Of a stretch of DNA of 64,000 nucleotides, positions 52,973 to 61,374 are shown one piece after another. How positions within the stretch are numbered: position 1 is the first letter of the stretch; the number at the start of each line of letters is the position of its first letter. The translations under genes and the position numbers were made by a program. The DNA is from an uncultured Clostridia bacterium (GTDB taxonomy: Bacteria; Bacillota; Clostridia; Christensenellales; Borkfalkiaceae): assembly GCA_934254815.1 (NCBI GenBank), contig CAKQME010000005.1, forward strand, positions 62,001-126,000, read 5' to 3'. The notes below the pieces were generated by a model. That model did no database searches and was not told the DNA's origin. It saw only the letters and a program-made list of their open reading frames with translations.

Positions 52973-54544
52973 TTAAAACTTCAAAAGATTTATATATTGC
53001 GATTTATCTATTGCGGACAGGAAAAGATATAATCTGGGTCCTTTATCCGTACCGAACAACAAGTTATAGAACACAGCGAAAAATCTCTGCTGGCGAACGG
53101 TATTTTCTTTTTTGGTAAGTTCGGGTTTATTGATCACCGAATAAAGGAACTGCTGAATTTCCTGTTCGTTGAGTTCTTTTGCGTTTTCTATATAATCGGC
53201 AAGAGCCTTGACCGCCTCTTTTTCTTCGTCGGAAAGCGATGCGTAATACTCCTCATTCTTTGCCGCAAGTAATTTATAGAGTTTGGACGGTTGATGCTTT
53301 GTTATCCAGTTCTTGACGCGGAGCAATCTCTCCTCGTCCTGAGATTCGAAAGCCACGCCGATTTTGGCGAGTATCTCTTTAACGGACTGAGGGTTGAAAT
53401 CGACTATAGTAGCGACCGACGCAAGCACTCCGAAAGGAACTTTCGCCTTTGTGTCAAGTCCGTTAAGCATACTGAGTTTATATACTGCGGTGGTATATTC
53501 GTCGGCTTCGCCTTTTTTAGCGGCTTCGAGACCTTTATCGAATTCGCTGTAATGTCTTATGATAGTATCGTCGAAATTGAATGCGAAACCGTCGGTCGGC
53601 GCGTACTTCGCGAAAAGCCATCTGACCATATCGGGTTCGTAAACTTCAAGTACTGTAGCGGGAGTAATATTGTTACCCGTAGACGAGTGCATATCGCCTA
53701 AACCCGCGATAGAAAGCCAGCCGTAGGGTTGGAATTTAGGAGCTTTAACTCCGAAAATTTCCGCCGCTATTTCCTTAGCGACCACGAACGACCCAGAAGC
53801 AGCCGCGTGATCTATTCCGCCCGGTTCAAAGTCTACGCCCTCAACGCCCCAACGCATAGGCCAGTCGATTTTCCACATCAATTTGACGAGGTGATAATCT
53901 ATTAAATTGACGGTTTCGGTCTTTCCGCACTTCTTGCAACGATAAGTAATTTCTTCTTTTTGTTCATCGTAAGAAAGTATTTCGGTAAAATCTTTTTTAC
54001 AATCGGAACAATAAACGCTCAAAGGATAATAGTTTTCCCTTTCGCCCTCGTCGCTGTCCTGCGTTTTATACTTCATCAAAATATCGTAAATCTCTTTACG
54101 CTTATGCATAGCGGTAAGTATACCCTCGACGTATCTGCCGGAAGTATACTCCTTGCCCTGATAACGGAATTCGATATCTATACCCATTTCCGCAAGGGAC
54201 TTTTCGTATTCTTTTTCGTAATAAGCCGCAAAAGATTCCATTTTACCGTTCGGGTCGGGAATCATACAATACGGCATGCCGAGATATTTCTCAAATTCGG
54301 GGTCGATGGCGGCAATATTCTTGGGAACTTTACGCAGTCTGTCGAAATCGTCCCACGAGAGCATGAGTCTCGCCTTTTTACCCCTTGCGCGGAGCGCTTT
54401 GACTACAAAATAAGGCGTAGCTACGTCTCTGAAATTACCTATGTGTACCGAACCCGACGGGCTTGTACCCGCCGCGCACAAAAACTCTTCTTTACCGGGA
54501 TTTTCGCTTATAAGCTCGTCCGCCAATCTCTCTGCCCAATGCAT
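52973..54544 (-). CDS. lysK: Class I lysyl-tRNA synthetase
   Basis: A 523-aa class I LysRS, unrelated to the class II LysS of most bacteria. The HIGN motif (SVHIGNFRD, about 33-41), a zinc-binding pair (CSDC and CKKCGK, about 175-205) and the KMSKS-equivalent MHSSTGN (about 285) are present. Class I LysRS occurs in archaea, spirochaetes and a minority of Bacillota. No class II lysS is seen in this window. The SD is GAGGAAG. Confidence 0.95.
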   Translation of the reverse strand: MHWAERLADELISENPGKEEFLCAAGTSPSGSVHIGNFRDVATPYFVVKALRARGKKARLMLSWDDFDRLRKVPKNIAAIDPEFEKYLGMPYCMIPDPNGKMESFAAYYEKEYEKSLAEMGIDIEFRYQGKEYTSGRYVEGILTAMHKRKEIYDILMKYKTQDSDEGERENYYPLSVYCSDCKKDFTEILSYDEQKEEITYRCKKCGKTETVNLIDYHLVKLMWKIDWPMRWGVEGVDFEPGGIDHAAASGSFVVAKEIAAEIFGVKAPKFQPYGWLSIAGLGDMHSSTGNNITPATVLEVYEPDMVRWLFAKYAPTDGFAFNFDDTIIRHYSEFDKGLEAAKKGEADEYTTAVYKLSMLNGLDTKAKVPFGVLASVATIVDFNPQSVKEILAKIGVAFESQDEERLLRVKNWITKHQPSKLYKLLAAKNEEYYASLSDEEKEAVKALADYIENAKELNEQEIQQFLYSVINKPELTKKENTVRQQRFFAVFYNLLFGTDKGPRLYLFLSAIDKSQYINLLKF

Positions 54545-54564
54545 ATTTTCTTCCTCTCTTTAAT

Positions 54565-55116
54565 TTATTTGCCGAAACGACGTTCGTATTCCGCCGCAAC
54601 CGCCTCGGACACTTCTTCGGGAGACTTGTCCGTTGTATCGACCACTAAGTCGTAATTGTTCATATCCGTTATATCAACGCCGTAAAAATCTAAATATCTC
54701 TTCTTTTCGCGTTCTCTGCGAAGTCTGAGTTTCTCTTCGGCTTCTTTTTCGGTGGCATATTCTTCGTCGCTGCGCCTTGCCGCCACCACGCGCTTAGCCG
54801 CTTCTTTTATATCGCAACTCAAATACACGCTGAATGCGCTCGGCACGAAATGCCACGCCATACGCGAATCGAAAATAAAGCTGCCGTCGGTCTTTTCGTA
54901 TTCCGCCAACTTACCGTCGAGAATTTTATCGAATTCGGGGTGCGTTTCCTGATAGCGGTTAAATTCGCAGGTATCCATACCCATTTCCGCCGCCATTTTA
55001 CGTTGAATTTTTCCTATCGACACGATTTCCGCCGAGAAACGTTCGCGAAGAATCGCCCCGACCGTACTTTTTCCGCTTCCGAGATCGCCCGCAAGCGAAA
55101 TTCTGAATTTAATCAT
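54565..55116 (-). CDS. Cytidylate kinase-like P-loop kinase
   Basis: A 183-aa small nucleotide kinase with the P-loop GDLGSGKST (9-17) and the lid-like KRVVAARRSDEEYAT region. It resembles the short archaeal-type CMP kinases (type 2 Cmk). The start at 55116 is chosen because it places the P-loop strand (MIKFRISLAG) at the N-terminus; the frame extends upstream only inside the ROK gene. It lies between lysK and the ROK kinase, 23 bp after the latter. Confidence 0.85.
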   Translation of the reverse strand: MIKFRISLAGDLGSGKSTVGAILRERFSAEIVSIGKIQRKMAAEMGMDTCEFNRYQETHPEFDKILDGKLAEYEKTDGSFIFDSRMAWHFVPSAFSVYLSCDIKEAAKRVVAARRSDEEYATEKEAEEKLRLRREREKKRYLDFYGVDITDMNNYDLVVDTTDKSPEEVSEAVAAEYERRFGK

Positions 55117-55139
55117 ACATTTCACCGTAAACCCGAATT

Positions 55140-56087
55140 TCAATTTTTCATCGCGAGAGCAGCCGCTCCGAGTATCCCCGCCGTATTGCCGAGTTTCGCT
55201 ATCATAACGGGACATTTGGGTCCGTATATATTACCGAAAACTTCGCGATCGATTATCTCCTGAACGGGTTTAACGAGATTATCGCCCTGCGCGCATACCC
55301 CGCCGCCGAGCATTATCGCGTGCGGTCGGAAAATATTAGCTATGTTTGCAAGCCCGCAAGCAAGTTTCTCTATGTAATTATCGACTACTTCTTTAGCGTA
55401 TTTATCGGTATTCTTATAGTCGAAAGCCGTTTTGCCCGTAACTTTTTCTATATCTCCGATTTCCCACATTTCGCTGTCTTTATGCGCAAGCATGGCGCGT
55501 TTGGTATCTCTTATAAGCGCGGTTGCCGAACAGTACGCTTCGAAACAGCCTTTTCTTCCGCAAGTGCATTGCTCGCCGCCGTCGACTATTACCATATGAC
55601 CTAATTCCGCGCCGGCGGACTTATTGCCCTCTACCATTTTATTGCCGACTATAACGCCGCCGCCTATACCCGTACCGAGCGTTATAAGCACGCTGTCTTC
55701 GAAATCGCTGCCTGCGCCGTAAGTCGCTTCTCCAAGCGCCGCGACGTTAGCGTCGTTGGAAATTTTAAATTCAAGACCGGTTCTCTCTTTCAGCATTTCG
55801 GCTACGGGCGCATGCAACCAGTCGAGGTTATTGCTCACGACCACTTCGCCTTTTTTGCTGTCGATCATTCCCGGAACGCCCATACCCGCGCCGCCTATAT
55901 CGGCTTTCGTAAGTTTTGCCGCCGAGATAAGCGTTTCGGAAAGTCTTGCTACGTTATCCATTACGCGTTCAAGTCCTTTTTTCGCTTCGGTCGGAGTTTT
56001 ATCCGAAACTATTATCTTGCCGTTTTCGTCTACGACTCCGCCTTTGACGAACGTTCCGCCGAGATCTATACCCAAATAATACTTCAT
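55140..56087 (-). CDS. ROK-family glucokinase
   Basis: A 315-aa sugar kinase. The ATP-binding LGIDLGGTFVKGG motif is at the N-terminus, and the ROK zinc signature CTCGRKGCFEAYCS lies near 180. GTGIGGG (about 133) and GAELGHM (about 157) are also present. It phosphorylates glucose for glycolysis, which fits the glycosidases nearby. I chose the ATG at 56087 by family length; a 16-residue extension to 56135 has a comparable SD and cannot be excluded. Confidence 0.92.
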   Translation of the reverse strand: MKYYLGIDLGGTFVKGGVVDENGKIIVSDKTPTEAKKGLERVMDNVARLSETLISAAKLTKADIGGAGMGVPGMIDSKKGEVVVSNNLDWLHAPVAEMLKERTGLEFKISNDANVAALGEATYGAGSDFEDSVLITLGTGIGGGVIVGNKMVEGNKSAGAELGHMVIVDGGEQCTCGRKGCFEAYCSATALIRDTKRAMLAHKDSEMWEIGDIEKVTGKTAFDYKNTDKYAKEVVDNYIEKLACGLANIANIFRPHAIMLGGGVCAQGDNLVKPVQEIIDREVFGNIYGPKCPVMIAKLGNTAGILGAAALAMKN

Positions 56088-56226
56088 TCTGCCTCTGTCG
56101 ACGAGTTTTTCGTTTGGATTTTTAAAAAACCGCATACTCGCCTACTGTATTTTATTACTATTGTTATTAGTATATAGCTTTTATCCGCGTTTGTCAACTT
56201 TTATAGAGCTACTGCATTAAGAACGT

Positions 56227-56255
56227 TTGATTTTTATTAAGATTTTTGATATAAT
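56227..56255 (+). promoter_or_regulatory. Promoter of the HAD phosphatase gene, apparently leaderless
   Basis: TTGATT (56227-56232), 17-bp spacer and TATAAT (56250-56255). The ATG at 56262 begins 6 nt after the -10 box, at the expected transcription start. No SD is present. Confidence 0.65.
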
Positions 56256-56261
56256 TCGAGT

Positions 56262-56963
56262 ATGGTTTATAAATTTTTATTGTTCGACGCGGACGATACT
56301 CTTTTCGATTTTCAATCTTCCGCAGAAAAATGTTTTCTCGAAACCTGCAAAGAATTCGGCTTCGAAAAAGAAAAATCTGATTATTCGGTTTACAAAGTGA
56401 TAAATCAGCGGCTGTGGGACGAATATTCGCGCGGAGAACGCGACAAAGCCTCGGTTCTCGTAGACAGATATTCGGAATACAATGAGACAATGGGCGTTTA
56501 CGCCGACCCGGTGGAATTTCAACTCTCTTACGAGGAAAAACTTGCGCATACGAGCATAGTTTTCCCCGAAACCGAAAGTTGCCTGAAAAGGCTGAAAGCC
56601 GACGGTTACAAAATCTATCTCATAACGAACGGGGTAAAATACGTTCAGAATACACGTCTCGATCTGTCGGGGCTTAGACCGTATTTCGACGGAATTTTTA
56701 TTTCGGACGAATTAGGCGTTGCAAAACCGTCGGACGAATATTTTAACGCCGTCGCTTCGGCTATACCCGATTTCGACAAAGACGCCGCCCTTATTATAGG
56801 CGATTCGCTTGTTTCGGACATTCCGCTTGGGAAAAACAACGGGGTTAAAACATGTTTTATGAATTATTTCGACGAGCCTCTGCCCGAAAACGAAATTTAC
56901 GATTACAAAATACGCAGATTAAACGAATTATTTAAAATTCTGGAGGAGAATAATAATGGTTAA
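56262..56963 (+). CDS. HAD-family phosphatase, YjjG-like nucleotidase
   Basis: A 233-aa HAD hydrolase. Motif I is DADDTLFDF (about 9-17), motif II the TNG in YLITNGVK, motif III the Lys in VAKPSDEYF and motif IV IIGDSLVSD. This matches YjjG-type pyrimidine 5'-nucleotidases that clean up non-canonical nucleotides. It overlaps the Dabb gene by 8 bp. Confidence 0.9.
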   Translation: MVYKFLLFDADDTLFDFQSSAEKCFLETCKEFGFEKEKSDYSVYKVINQRLWDEYSRGERDKASVLVDRYSEYNETMGVYADPVEFQLSYEEKLAHTSIVFPETESCLKRLKADGYKIYLITNGVKYVQNTRLDLSGLRPYFDGIFISDELGVAKPSDEYFNAVASAIPDFDKDAALIIGDSLVSDIPLGKNNGVKTCFMNYFDEPLPENEIYDYKIRRLNELFKILEENNNG

Positions 56964-57240
56964 ACATATCGTAATGTGGAAATTCAAAGCCGATAAAAAA
57001 GAAGAAATGAAAGAATTTCTCTCAAAACTCGAAAGCCTGAAAGGTCAAATCGAAGTTTTACGTTCTCTCGAAACAGGTATAAGCGCAAACGAAAATAACG
57101 ATTACGACGCAGTACTTATAACGACTTTCGATAATTTCGACGATCTCGAAAAATACAAAAGCGACCCGCGGCATTTAGCCGTTTCGTCGCTCTGTAAATC
57201 GATTCGCGTCGAACGCCATTCGGTCGACTATATAATTTAA
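56956..57240 (+). CDS. Dabb-family (stress-responsive alpha/beta barrel) protein
   Basis: A 94-aa single-domain ferredoxin-like dimeric barrel. It starts with the family motif VKHIVMWKFK and ends with the typical FDNFDDLEKYKSDPRHL region. The function in bacteria is mostly unknown. It follows the HAD gene with an 8-bp overlap and a GGAGG SD. Confidence 0.9.
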   Translation: MVKHIVMWKFKADKKEEMKEFLSKLESLKGQIEVLRSLETGISANENNDYDAVLITTFDNFDDLEKYKSDPRHLAVSSLCKSIRVERHSVDYII

Positions 57241-57251
57241 CACAAAAAATA

Positions 57252-58145
57252 TCAGCCGAATTTTATACTGATTTTATACTCCGCTCTTCCGCCCGCGCGG
57301 AGAAGTCGCGGACTGAAATCGTCGAATCTCGTAGTCGACGGTTCAATGCCGAGCGCGTAATCGCCGCTTATCATACTCTTCCACTGAAGCGTAACAGGAA
57401 AATCTTCGGTTTTATAGCGCAAATCGCAGTATAGCCCGATTTTTTCATTGGTCAGGCGGACATTTCCGCGCGATAAAACGTTATAGAACACCTCTTCTTC
57501 CCCGCCGTCTTTCGGCGGGGTTATTTTTAATTGTTCCGCCGCCCGCGAACGCGCGTATTCGGTAAGCCCGTCGCTTGACAATACAGGCATATCTATTCTC
57601 AACTCTTCGTCTAAAAACGGATAGCCGAAATTGATATGATAAAGCAAAACGTATTTATCGTCGGTAAAACTCTCGTTTACGAGCGTATCATTGATTTCTA
57701 TTCCGTTTGCGCTTAAAAAATATCGGCGTTCAAGAACAAGATTCGAGCCGAAAAGCGCGGTTTGTCTGACTTTTCCGCCGACAACTATACCGTCGTTTTC
57801 TGTTCTATGATAAGTCTCTTCGGCTTTACGGTAATGCAGACTGCCGTGTACCGGTCGGTTTTCAACGCATGTACTCACGTTATCCGTTCCGCAGGTATAT
57901 AAAAAGCCGCCCTCGAATTTCTCGGCAAAATTACCCTGATTGCCGTTTATTCCGTTTTTCGATAAAAACGAAACGTTTATGCCTTTATATTTTACCCACG
58001 AAATATCGAGCGCGTTATCTTTATTAAACAAAACCTCGATTTCTCCGATATGCGCGAGTATACAGTTTTTACCGTACTCGCCGCCGCTCGAAAAAACTAT
58101 GTCGTAAGCAGAGACTATCTGTTTTATATTTCCGAGTTTTTTCAT
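57252..58145 (-). CDS. DUF4432-like aldose epimerase-related protein
   Basis: A 297-aa beta-rich protein of the galactose-mutarotase superfold. Conserved features include GGFLYTCGTDN near 79, a His in VHGSLHY near 99 and NFGYPFLDE near 170. It would bind a sugar and perhaps interconvert anomers or other epimers. It is coupled by an ATGA overlap to the cupin isomerase-like gene, so the two probably act on the same sugar. Confidence 0.78.
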   Translation of the reverse strand: MKKLGNIKQIVSAYDIVFSSGGEYGKNCILAHIGEIEVLFNKDNALDISWVKYKGINVSFLSKNGINGNQGNFAEKFEGGFLYTCGTDNVSTCVENRPVHGSLHYRKAEETYHRTENDGIVVGGKVRQTALFGSNLVLERRYFLSANGIEINDTLVNESFTDDKYVLLYHINFGYPFLDEELRIDMPVLSSDGLTEYARSRAAEQLKITPPKDGGEEEVFYNVLSRGNVRLTNEKIGLYCDLRYKTEDFPVTLQWKSMISGDYALGIEPSTTRFDDFSPRLLRAGGRAEYKISIKFG

Positions 58146-59323
58146 ATGTCAAGATCGGGATTTTCGGCAAAATGTTTAAGCATAACCAAATTTTCCGTTT
58201 TGCTAGTATTAGTAATGGTTATACCTTTCTTCGCCGCAGGTTCGGTAACGAAAAATTCGTCGGACGTAAGTTCGCCGTAACGTATAAGCGTGGGCGTTTC
58301 TATATCGTGCTTTCCGAATTTACCCCTGCCCTCGATAAGTATAAACCCGTAAGCCGCGTTATCCGCCAACGTAACCGTACTATTCGGTTTTACCGTCAAT
58401 CTCTTAGCGCAGACGAGTTTTGATTTATAGCATATCCACTCTTCCCTGTAAGCTTCGGATTCTCTTGCCACTATCGGTTTCATAAAGCGATGCTTTTTAA
58501 ATTCGGGGTCGACGTTTTTCTCCCAGTCGATAACGTCCATGAGATAATCGAAATTGCCCTTTTCTTCTTCGGGGCAGTTCTTCCAGAGCAAATCTTCGGG
58601 AACGCAGTGTCCGCCATACAATACGGACTGATACATCGCGTATACGTCGGAAGCGAACTGCGGCTCGTAGGTGCAAAGGCTTGCGGGCGCATGAAGAACC
58701 CCCGGAGGAACGTCCCAACCCGTATCCAGTTCTATTTTATACGCCTGAGAATAGTCGAGAAGTTTATTATCTCCTTTCGTGAAGTTTTCAAGGCAGGTTT
58801 TAATCTCTTCTTTTGTACATTCGGGGTTAAGACCGAAGAAAGTAAACGGAAATTCTCCGCCGTGATTATTCATCTGCGCGGGGAAGAAATACATCTCGGG
58901 TTTACCTGCCGCCCCTACTCTGTTTGCATGCTCGTCGCGGTGGTGAATATGATGCGGCAACGGACCCTGATTATCGAAAAATTTCGAAAACATAGGCCAC
59001 TTATGATATTTATTCCACAGATTTTCGCCTATCATTTCGCCTTTCAACTCGTCTACCATATCCCTAAGAAGCATTTTTCTTTCTCCGTCGTCGGAAACGA
59101 CGTAAGAAAGCCCCTCGTCGGCAGGCGTATTCGGACCGTTCTCCGCCCAAGTGGTTGAAGCGAACCATCTTTCGTCGATTCCGCCTCTTTCAAGCCCCAG
59201 AATATAATAATCGTCGGGGTGTAGTTTGATTCTCTTGCCGGGGCGACAAAAACTTCTGGAAACCCACGTCGGTTTAAGTCTTAAAACGCCCTCGCTTTCT
59301 TTCAATAATTCTTTACTCAGCAT
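58142..59323 (-). CDS. Cupin sugar isomerase-like protein (type I phosphomannose isomerase-related)
   Basis: A 393-aa two-cupin protein. The HIHHRDEH cluster (in LPHHIHHRDEHANR) is a metal-binding site like that of type I mannose-6-phosphate isomerases, with DVPPGVLHAP as the second cupin segment. The exact sugar is unknown. I chose the ATG at 59323 because AAAGGAGG precedes it. It is divergent from a PocR/AraC regulator and cotranscribed with the DUF4432 gene. Confidence 0.78.
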   Translation of the reverse strand: MLSKELLKESEGVLRLKPTWVSRSFCRPGKRIKLHPDDYYILGLERGGIDERWFASTTWAENGPNTPADEGLSYVVSDDGERKMLLRDMVDELKGEMIGENLWNKYHKWPMFSKFFDNQGPLPHHIHHRDEHANRVGAAGKPEMYFFPAQMNNHGGEFPFTFFGLNPECTKEEIKTCLENFTKGDNKLLDYSQAYKIELDTGWDVPPGVLHAPASLCTYEPQFASDVYAMYQSVLYGGHCVPEDLLWKNCPEEEKGNFDYLMDVIDWEKNVDPEFKKHRFMKPIVARESEAYREEWICYKSKLVCAKRLTVKPNSTVTLADNAAYGFILIEGRGKFGKHDIETPTLIRYGELTSDEFFVTEPAAKKGITITNTSKTENLVMLKHFAENPDLDI

Positions 59324-59439
59324 ATTTGCCTCCTTTTTTTCGATTGTACCACAAACAGCCAAAGCGGTATAGCACGACGGAGCAAAAAATAGCACAAGCC
59401 TGTAATTTTATTTCAACGCGGATAAATTTTGATTTTCCG

Positions 59440-59468
59440 TTGACATCGCGACGGAAAAATTATATAAT
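59440..59468 (+). promoter_or_regulatory. Promoter of the PocR/AraC regulator, apparently leaderless
   Basis: A perfect TTGACA (59440-59445), 17-bp spacer and perfect TATAAT (59463-59468). The ATG at 59475 begins 6 nt after the -10 box, so the mRNA should start at the start codon. No SD is present. Confidence 0.75.
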
Positions 59469-59474
59469 TTAGAT

Positions 59475-60305
59475 ATGCGCGCGGTATTCGATAAAAACGA
59501 ATTATATAAAGCTCTTGAAACGTTTCACGTTCTGTCAAGAGCCAACGTTACGGTTTTTAACTCCGATTTCGAAGCAATATGCGCTTACGGAGGTTTTCCC
59601 GAATACTGCGAAAAGCTGAGGCTCGACCCCGCGCTTGAAAAAAAATGTCTGCAATCGGACAGGAGATTTGCCAAGCGTTGCGCAGCCGAAAGAAAAAGCA
59701 TAACCTATGCTTGTCATGCGGGAATCGTTGAAACCATACTACCGATTATTCGCGGGGATATGCTGTTGGGATATATAATTTTCGGCGGACTTAAAGACGC
59801 GGAAAATAAATATTCTTCCGAAACAACGGTCAAAAAAGCCTGCGAAAAATACTCGCTGAAAAGCGAAGAATATCTCGGTTATTATCAAAACTTACTTTCG
59901 GTAAACCGAAAACAACTCGACGCGTATTCGCGCGTTCTCGAATTGCAGATAGAAAATATTCTCAATTCTCGGTTTGTAAAGTTGAGCGGAACTCCGCGCG
60001 ACAATAAAATTATAGACTACCTCGAACGCAATTACGCCGAAAACTTTTCCGCCGGCGAACTTTGCGACAAATTCGAAATATCGGAAAAGACCTTATATCG
60101 TATCGTCCGCGAACGCACGCGTTCGACGCTTAACGAGTACGTCACGAAACTAAGGCTTAAAAAAGCCGAAGAACTTCTGCTCGACACCGATATGTCCATA
60201 GCTCAGGTTGCGGGCGAAGCCGGTTACGACGATTACAATTATTTTATAAGGATATTTAAAAAGAATTACGGCGTAACGCCGCTTAAATTCAGAAAGGAGC
60301 AATAA
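59475..60305 (+). CDS. AraC-family regulator with PocR sensor domain
   Basis: A 276-aa regulator. The N-terminal PocR domain (about 1-160) contains Cys and His residues (C53, C66 and CHAGI near 80) typical of this small-molecule sensor. The C-terminal AraC HTH (about 175-275) ends in AGEAGYDDYNYFIRIFKKNYG and TPLKFRK. It is divergent from the cupin/DUF4432 pair and followed after 2 bp by an SGNH hydrolase, so it probably controls both. Confidence 0.92.
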   Translation: MRAVFDKNELYKALETFHVLSRANVTVFNSDFEAICAYGGFPEYCEKLRLDPALEKKCLQSDRRFAKRCAAERKSITYACHAGIVETILPIIRGDMLLGYIIFGGLKDAENKYSSETTVKKACEKYSLKSEEYLGYYQNLLSVNRKQLDAYSRVLELQIENILNSRFVKLSGTPRDNKIIDYLERNYAENFSAGELCDKFEISEKTLYRIVRERTRSTLNEYVTKLRLKKAEELLLDTDMSIAQVAGEAGYDDYNYFIRIFKKNYGVTPLKFRKEQ

Positions 60306-60307
60306 AA

Positions 60308-60940
60308 ATGTTTGAAGTAACTTTCAACGAAGCTTGCAAGCGAACCGTTAAAGAAGATTACGAGTGGCTCAGAATATGGTGCGACAACGTAAACGACGCA
60401 AACTTACCGCACGTCGCGCTTATAGGCGACTCTATTACCGAGGGATATTACAACGCGGTAAAATCCGGCTTAGACGGCGTAGCGCGCGTTGATTATCTTG
60501 CAACGTCTTACTCGATAAATTCGGAACTTTACAGAATAATAATCAAGAGTTTCGTAGAAGACACGGACTACGCCGCAATACATTTCAATTACGGCTTACA
60601 CGATTGCGCAATCGCGAACGACGTATACGAAAAGCGTTACGGAGAAACAGCCGAATATCTTGCCTCCAAAGCCCCTACGGCTATATCGACCGTCACCAAC
60701 GTACTTGACGAAACGCTTACTGCCGAGCGCGAAAACTGGAAAGACGTAGTTGCGGAAAGAAACCGCGTGGTTTTCGAGCTTGCGAAAAATCAAGGCTATG
60801 TTGTAGACGACCTGAATGCCGTATGCGCGAAAATGGAAAAAAGCGACAGATATTTTGACGGAGTACACTATGAAGCCGCGGGATACGAGAAATTAGCGGA
60901 AGAAGTTATAAAGACTATAAAACTTTTGCTTAAAAAATAA
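60308..60940 (+). CDS. SGNH/GDSL-family hydrolase
   Basis: A 210-aa esterase-like enzyme. Block I is GDSITEG (about 38-44), a Gly/Asn block is in NYGLHD, and the catalytic Asp-His pair is in DGVHYEAAGYEKLAEE near 180. No signal peptide is present, so it acts in the cytosol, perhaps removing acyl groups from sugars. AAAGGAG precedes the ATG. Confidence 0.9.
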   Translation: MFEVTFNEACKRTVKEDYEWLRIWCDNVNDANLPHVALIGDSITEGYYNAVKSGLDGVARVDYLATSYSINSELYRIIIKSFVEDTDYAAIHFNYGLHDCAIANDVYEKRYGETAEYLASKAPTAISTVTNVLDETLTAERENWKDVVAERNRVVFELAKNQGYVVDDLNAVCAKMEKSDRYFDGVHYEAAGYEKLAEEVIKTIKLLLKK

Positions 60941-60970
60941 AAATATTTTTAAAATAAGGCATAAAAAAAC

Positions 60971-60999
60971 TTTACATTTGAAATAAGTTATAGTATAAT
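60971..60999 (+). promoter_or_regulatory. Promoter of tRNA-Pro
   Basis: TTTACA (60971-60976), 17-bp spacer and TATAAT (60994-60999), about 30 bp before the tRNA. Confidence 0.7.
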
Positions 61000-61028
61000 A
61001 GTAAAAGTCAGTCGGCTTTAACTATTAT

Positions 61029-61105
61029 CTGGGTGTAGCGCAGTTTGGTAGCGCGCTTGAATGGGGTTCAAGAGGCCGGAAGTTCAAATCTTCTCACTCA
61101 GACCA
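61029..61105 (+). tRNA. tRNA-Pro (GGG)
   Basis: A 77-nt tRNA with encoded CCA. The anticodon stem CTTGA/TCAAG encloses the loop ATGGGGT, so the anticodon is GGG and it reads CCC and CCU. The acceptor stem is CTGGGTG/CACTCAG with one G-U pair, and the T-arm contains AGTTCAAATCT. Confidence 0.95.
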
Positions 61106-61108
61106 CAC

Positions 61109-61139
61109 AAAAAGGACAATGTTTTACATTGTCCTTTTT
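61109..61139 (+). terminator. Terminator of tRNA-Pro
   Basis: A perfect 13-bp inverted repeat (AAAAAGGACAATG and complement) with a 5-nt loop and a T-run as its 3' arm, 3 bp after the tRNA. Confidence 0.9.
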
Positions 61140-61341
61140 GCGTGGTTTGAATTCAGTTATTTTAACCAAATTTTTCTAAAAAAAGAAAAATAACAAAAAA
61201 TATGTTAAGTAACGCTATAAATTACAACCCGAAATGCGTTGCCGGCATAAACGGTAAGATAATCGGTTCATCTTACTGTTACGCTATAATCAAGTATTAT
61301 AGCGAATTAAATAACTAATAATATTTTTACCCGAATATTAA
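61140..61341. other. Intergenic stretch without a supportable gene
   Basis: About 200 bp. A 38-codon ORF (61201-61317, plus strand, starting MLSNAINYNP) is present but has no SD and no recognised similarity. It contains an 8-bp inverted repeat (CGCTATAA/TTATAGCG, 61281-61303). It may be a decayed gene end. Confidence 0.5.
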
Positions 61342-61373
61342 ACAACCCCACATGATTTACATGTGGGGGTTGT
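61342..61373 (-). terminator. Hairpin after the acetyltransferase pseudogene
   Basis: A GC-rich inverted repeat (ACAACCCC.ACATG and complement) with a 5-nt loop lies immediately after the stop of the minus-strand gene, and a short T-rich tail follows. Confidence 0.7.
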
Positions 61374-61374
61374 C

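Noticed and set aside
61201..61317. 38-aa ORF between tRNA-Pro and the acetyltransferase pseudogene
   Set aside because: No SD, no promoter of its own after the tRNA terminator and no recognised similarity.
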